25,468 nt of DNA from positions 1-25,468 of the forward strand of contig JAZDKP010000245.1 in the NCBI GenBank assembly GCA_043802925.1. The letters are read 5' to 3'. A program made the position numbers and the translations under genes. Shown here one piece after another: positions 22,672 to 25,468 of the stretch (positions are counted from its first letter, which is position 1; each line of letters begins with the position of its first letter). Origin of the DNA: JAZDKP01 sp043802925. Lineage in GTDB: Bacteria > Fibrobacterota > OXYB2-FULL-49-7 > JAEUSG01. The notes below the pieces were generated by a model. It did no database searches and was not told the origin of the DNA. It worked only from the letters and a program-made list of their open reading frames with translations.

Positions 22672-25248
22672 CCGTAAGATGATTTCAGGGTTGAAAGGGT
22701 TGGGACTGGCAGTGAGCGGTGATAAAAGGAAAGGAAGCGTACCTGCGTTTAACCGCACATTATAGTCGACGTCCCCGTACACCATATCATCAAACAGCAC
22801 GTTAGTCGCGCCGTTGGAACAGACAACCGTAATCGTGACATTGCCTGTTTCCGGCTGTTGCCAGTTGGTCTCAATGAATTCCGTTTGCCCAACCACTGGC
22901 AGGGAAAAACTCGCATCCGGATTCCCGCTATTCGACGAATGAATCGTGACTGTTCCTGTGCCGCCTTTGTTCCCCACCCGCACACTATGCAGAATGCCGT
23001 TTGGCGGCAATGTCAATGAAGCCGACCGGCTAGTAGCCGCATCGTCAAAATACATGGACAGGGTCCCCATGCCTCCGCTCACACCGCCGGGAACGCGTTC
23101 TCGCACTTTCAAGACCGGATTCCCGGCCACATTCCAGGTAATGCCCTGGTAGTCGGCAAGCACGTCCCCGCCCTGAAGGTCGTCGAAACGCGCACGCATC
23201 GGGGTGGGCGCAACCCCATGCGGAACAACGACGTACCCCTTGTCCGTAGACATGGTGAGAGGAATGCTCCCGCTTATCGAAACATCGCTTTGGAGCAACA
23301 CCGGGTCGGAATCAACACTCAAACTATAAACATCCGCTGATGTTATGCCCTGCCAGGTCGAGGGCAATGTCCAGTTGCGATTGCTGCCGTTCTGGCTGTA
23401 GGCGATGATTCGGCAACCTGCGCCGACCTGGGGTACAAAACGGTCGCCGCCGCTGTATAGCGTAACGCCGTCCTGCACGGAATCACTGAAATTCCTCGTC
23501 TTCTGGTTGTATTGATATACCAGCATGTATTTGTAAAATTGGGTACGTAAAACATCGCGATCCACCCATTTTAGATATTCGAGCCCCCCGGCCCATTCCA
23601 CTTTGCCCAGGGCATCAAACCTGGAGTTAATACGGTCCGTTGTAAGAGGGCTGTTTAAAAGCATGGAACCGAACGAATAAGGGGAGACCAGCGTGTTGTC
23701 CACCGACTCCACGCTGGAGGATATGCCATACTGGGTCCACAGATATTCCAACAGCCTGTCGGAGGCATGGAGTTCTTCCGCACTGGAAGTCAAGTTGCCG
23801 CCGAGTGAGGTGCTTTGGTTCGCAGCGCTTCCCGCAGCGAGGTAATAGTCAAAGTGGATCGAACCAATCGCATCTGCACCCCAGCGCGTCACCAGGGTGT
23901 CGTACATGTTCAGTAAGTAGCTTCTTCCATTTTGCTCTATATGGTCCCACATGTTCTTAAGTGAGACATATCGGGCCTGCGTTGGTTCCCAACCCATCTT
24001 CCAGTTGCCGGAAGGATCCAAGGACCGGGCAAAAGGCGGGACAAGTTCGTGAATCTGAGCGGATTGAGAAGCCAAATTTGGATTCATGAAAAATCCAATG
24101 CTTCCACCTAAACTCTTGGCATACTGACTCAACTCTTGAAACATTCGGTATCCGGAACCAACCGTACCGTCTCCCCAAGGCGGACGAGTATCTTCCAACA
24201 TATAGGGCTTCATGCACGCACGCAGCGATTCATCATATTCCATACTAACAATGCGACCTGCAAACGGCATTCCATTAGAGTAACGTTGGAAACCCTGCAT
24301 GATTTGCCTCATTCTGTCAGGCGTGCAGCTGGGTATATAAAAAGAGTCCAGGTATTCCTTTGCCTGAAAGTCCCAGTGCATGGTGAACATATGGTCGCCC
24401 ATGCCGGGAAGCGTACTGAGCGGCGGGTAGCAAACGGGCAGCGACGTATTCTGAACATACACGGAGATTGAGAAAGTTTGTGTGTCAGAGCTGACAGTAT
24501 TGGTCGCTGTCACGGTGATGGGTCCGGTATTGCCCAATACCGTGGGCACGCCGCTCAATGTATTGCCGTTCAACGTCAGCCACGGCGGCTGTCCGCTGAC
24601 GGCAATCGTGGGAGCGGGAGAACCGGCGACTTGAATCTCGTAGGTGTAAAGAGAGTCCATGATGGCCAACCATGGAGGCGTGCTACAAATCCGCGATGCC
24701 GGATTTTGATAGCCGGTGGCATAGAGGCACAGTGTCGCAAGGCTCGTTCCTTCCATACCATAAGGGTCGGGCCAGGCAGAGCCGGACATATACCGATAGC
24801 GCAGGGTTCCGGTGCGCTCGCATGAAACCCGGTAGGCTTCGTCCTTGCCCCATTTCGCCAGCCAGTAATTCTGGCCCGCGTTCAAAGCCACCGGGGAGGT
24901 CAGCGTAAAAGTCTGCCATCCCGAATCCAATCCGTTCCGCGCCTCCGTTGTTCCCAACAAGGCGCCGGGAGCCCCGAAGTCGTCCGCATAGACCGCAAGT
25001 GTCAGGGTCCCAACTCCGCTCTGGGCCAGCTTGATATGCATTTGGGTGATGGAATAAGTCGTCGAAGCCGGGAAACGGTTTGCCATGATATAGTAGGCGT
25101 TTCCGCTGGAAGTGCTGGCTGTTCCGTCATCGCTTTTTCCGATAAGATCCTCTGCGGTCATGCGACTACTTAACGACAAGATCATCACCGCGATTAATAA
25201 AACTGGACAGCATTTCACGACTTTCACGAGAACCCCTCTCTTTGACAT
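22453..25248 (-). CDS. T9SS-exported multidomain protein with glycosidase-like core
   Basis: The 931-residue protein has a signal peptide (about 8-32), a beta-rich domain (35-180), an Ig-like repeat of the putative-Ig type (186-266, PPWLTLNGNTLSGVPT), a large central domain (about 280-680), a beta-sandwich resembling carbohydrate-binding modules (685-826), and a T9SS/Por sorting domain (838-931). The sorting domain has SPNPFNPE, VKVFDIRGKRVRTL and LSSGVYMVRLVG. The central part has features of a TIM-barrel glycosidase, with acidic candidates Glu337 and Asp339 (VSMEYDE) and Asp467 (SIHFDYYL), but no family is recognised. The protein should cross the outer membrane and be cell-attached or released. 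It begins one base after the previous stop. The first ATG lacks a ribosome site; the GTG at 25227, preceded by GAGGGG, may be the real start. Confidence 0.82.
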   Translation of the reverse strand: MSKRGVLVKVVKCCPVLLIAVMILSLSSRMTAEDLIGKSDDGTASTSSGNAYYIMANRFPASTTYSITQMHIKLAQSGVGTLTLAVYADDFGAPGALLGTTEARNGLDSGWQTFTLTSPVALNAGQNYWLAKWGKDEAYRVSCERTGTLRYRYMSGSAWPDPYGMEGTSLATLCLYATGYQNPASRICSTPPWLAIMDSLYTYEIQVAGSPAPTIAVSGQPPWLTLNGNTLSGVPTVLGNTGPITVTATNTVSSDTQTFSISVYVQNTSLPVCYPPLSTLPGMGDHMFTMHWDFQAKEYLDSFYIPSCTPDRMRQIMQGFQRYSNGMPFAGRIVSMEYDESLRACMKPYMLEDTRPPWGDGTVGSGYRMFQELSQYAKSLGGSIGFFMNPNLASQSAQIHELVPPFARSLDPSGNWKMGWEPTQARYVSLKNMWDHIEQNGRSYLLNMYDTLVTRWGADAIGSIHFDYYLAAGSAANQSTSLGGNLTSSAEELHASDRLLEYLWTQYGISSSVESVDNTLVSPYSFGSMLLNSPLTTDRINSRFDALGKVEWAGGLEYLKWVDRDVLRTQFYKYMLVYQYNQKTRNFSDSVQDGVTLYSGGDRFVPQVGAGCRIIAYSQNGSNRNWTLPSTWQGITSADVYSLSVDSDPVLLQSDVSISGSIPLTMSTDKGYVVVPHGVAPTPMRARFDDLQGGDVLADYQGITWNVAGNPVLKVRERVPGGVSGGMGTLSMYFDDAATSRSASLTLPPNGILHSVRVGNKGGTGTVTIHSSNSGNPDASFSLPVVGQTEFIETNWQQPETGNVTITVVCSNGATNVLFDDMVYGDVDYNVRLNAGTLPFLLSPLTASPNPFNPEIILRFGLDKKVPVTVKVFDIRGKRVRTLMEGEQKAGLHVLRWNGRDDVGRSLSSGVYMVRLVGKAREEVRRIQLIK

Positions 25249-25249
25249 C

Positions 25250-25468
25250 TCATTTAATCAACTGAATCCTTCTGACCTCTTCCCTGGCTTTTCCAACAAG
25301 CCGAACCATATAGACTCCGGATGAAAGCGAACGTCCGGCGTCATCCTGTCCGTTCCATCTCAGGACATGAAGGCCGGCTTTTTGCTCACCCTCCATCAGG
25401 GTTCGAACACGCTTGCCGCGAATATCAAAAACCTTGACAGTCACAGGCACCTTTTTGTCCAAACCAAA
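25250..25468 (-). CDS. T9SS-exported protein, 3' end only (window edge); also repeat copy 2
   Basis: The frame is open from the window edge and codes for the last 72 residues of a larger protein. They form a T9SS/Por C-terminal sorting domain (VKVFDIRGKRVRTL, GLHVLRWNGQDDAGRSLSSG, VYMVRLVG, final RRIQLIK) nearly identical to that of the next gene. The body of the protein lies outside the window, so its function is unknown. The next gene starts one base after its TGA, so the genes are co-transcribed and probably translationally coupled. A start at 25462 is not meant; that codon is internal. Confidence 0.88.
   Translation of the reverse strand, partial: FGLDKKVPVTVKVFDIRGKRVRTLMEGEQKAGLHVLRWNGQDDAGRSLSSGVYMVRLVGKAREEVRRIQLIK

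Overview
The window looks like chromosomal DNA from a diderm bacterium of the FCB (Fibrobacterota/Chlorobiota/Bacteroidota) group or a related candidate phylum. Three things point there: a short 285-residue primary-type sigma factor without region 1.1, secreted proteins ending in a type IX secretion (T9SS/Por) sorting domain with an NPFNP start, and a lipid A late acyltransferase that implies an LPS outer membrane. Most of the DNA is G+C rich. The histidine kinase (2718-4169), the toxin-antitoxin pair (about 8930-9487) and the intergenic spacers are visibly more AT-rich. The species cannot be named from sequence reading alone.

Layout from left to right. (1) 1-1525 (+) is the 3' part of an Hsp70-family protein with an extra beta-rich segment before its substrate-binding domain. 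(2) 5135-1549 (-) is a three-gene run: a Gate-domain membrane protein, a 7TM sensor histidine kinase and a secreted SGNH esterase; the last two overlap in TGATG. (3) 5371-6156 (+) is a receiver-STAS fusion with a degenerate receiver, convergent with the sigma factor gene (6173-7030, -). (4) 7157-8851 (+) holds an LpxL-type acyltransferase and an Asp/Glu racemase-family protein. (5) 8977-9487 (+) is a BrnT-like toxin with a ribbon-helix-helix antitoxin, ending in a stop shared with a convergent double-STAS protein (9484-10179, -). (6) 10336-14557 (+) is purM-dnaG-GT-C glycosyltransferase, tightly packed.

(7) 20714-14618 (-) is a nearly complete lower glycolysis cluster in two transcription units: PPi-type phosphofructokinase and class II aldolase, closed by a strong terminator at 18397-18436; then gap-pgk-tpiA-secG, closed by a terminator at 14557-14590. 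A perfect 21-bp tandem repeat lies upstream of gap. (8) 25468-20816 (-) is a secretion operon: the last 72 codons of one T9SS cargo protein, a 931-residue T9SS cargo with a glycosidase-like core, and a secreted alpha-toroid protein. The two T9SS sorting domains are about 97% identical in DNA over 219 bp.

The most notable points are the T9SS cargo operon with its near-identical sorting-domain cassettes, the receiver-STAS protein with Glu at the phosphorylation position beside the sigma gene, the Hsp70 variant, the Gate/kinase/esterase operon, and the phosphoglycerate kinase with GDP in place of GRP. No rRNA, tRNA, CRISPR array, insertion sequence or replication origin was seen. No stretch longer than 300 bases lacks a gene.
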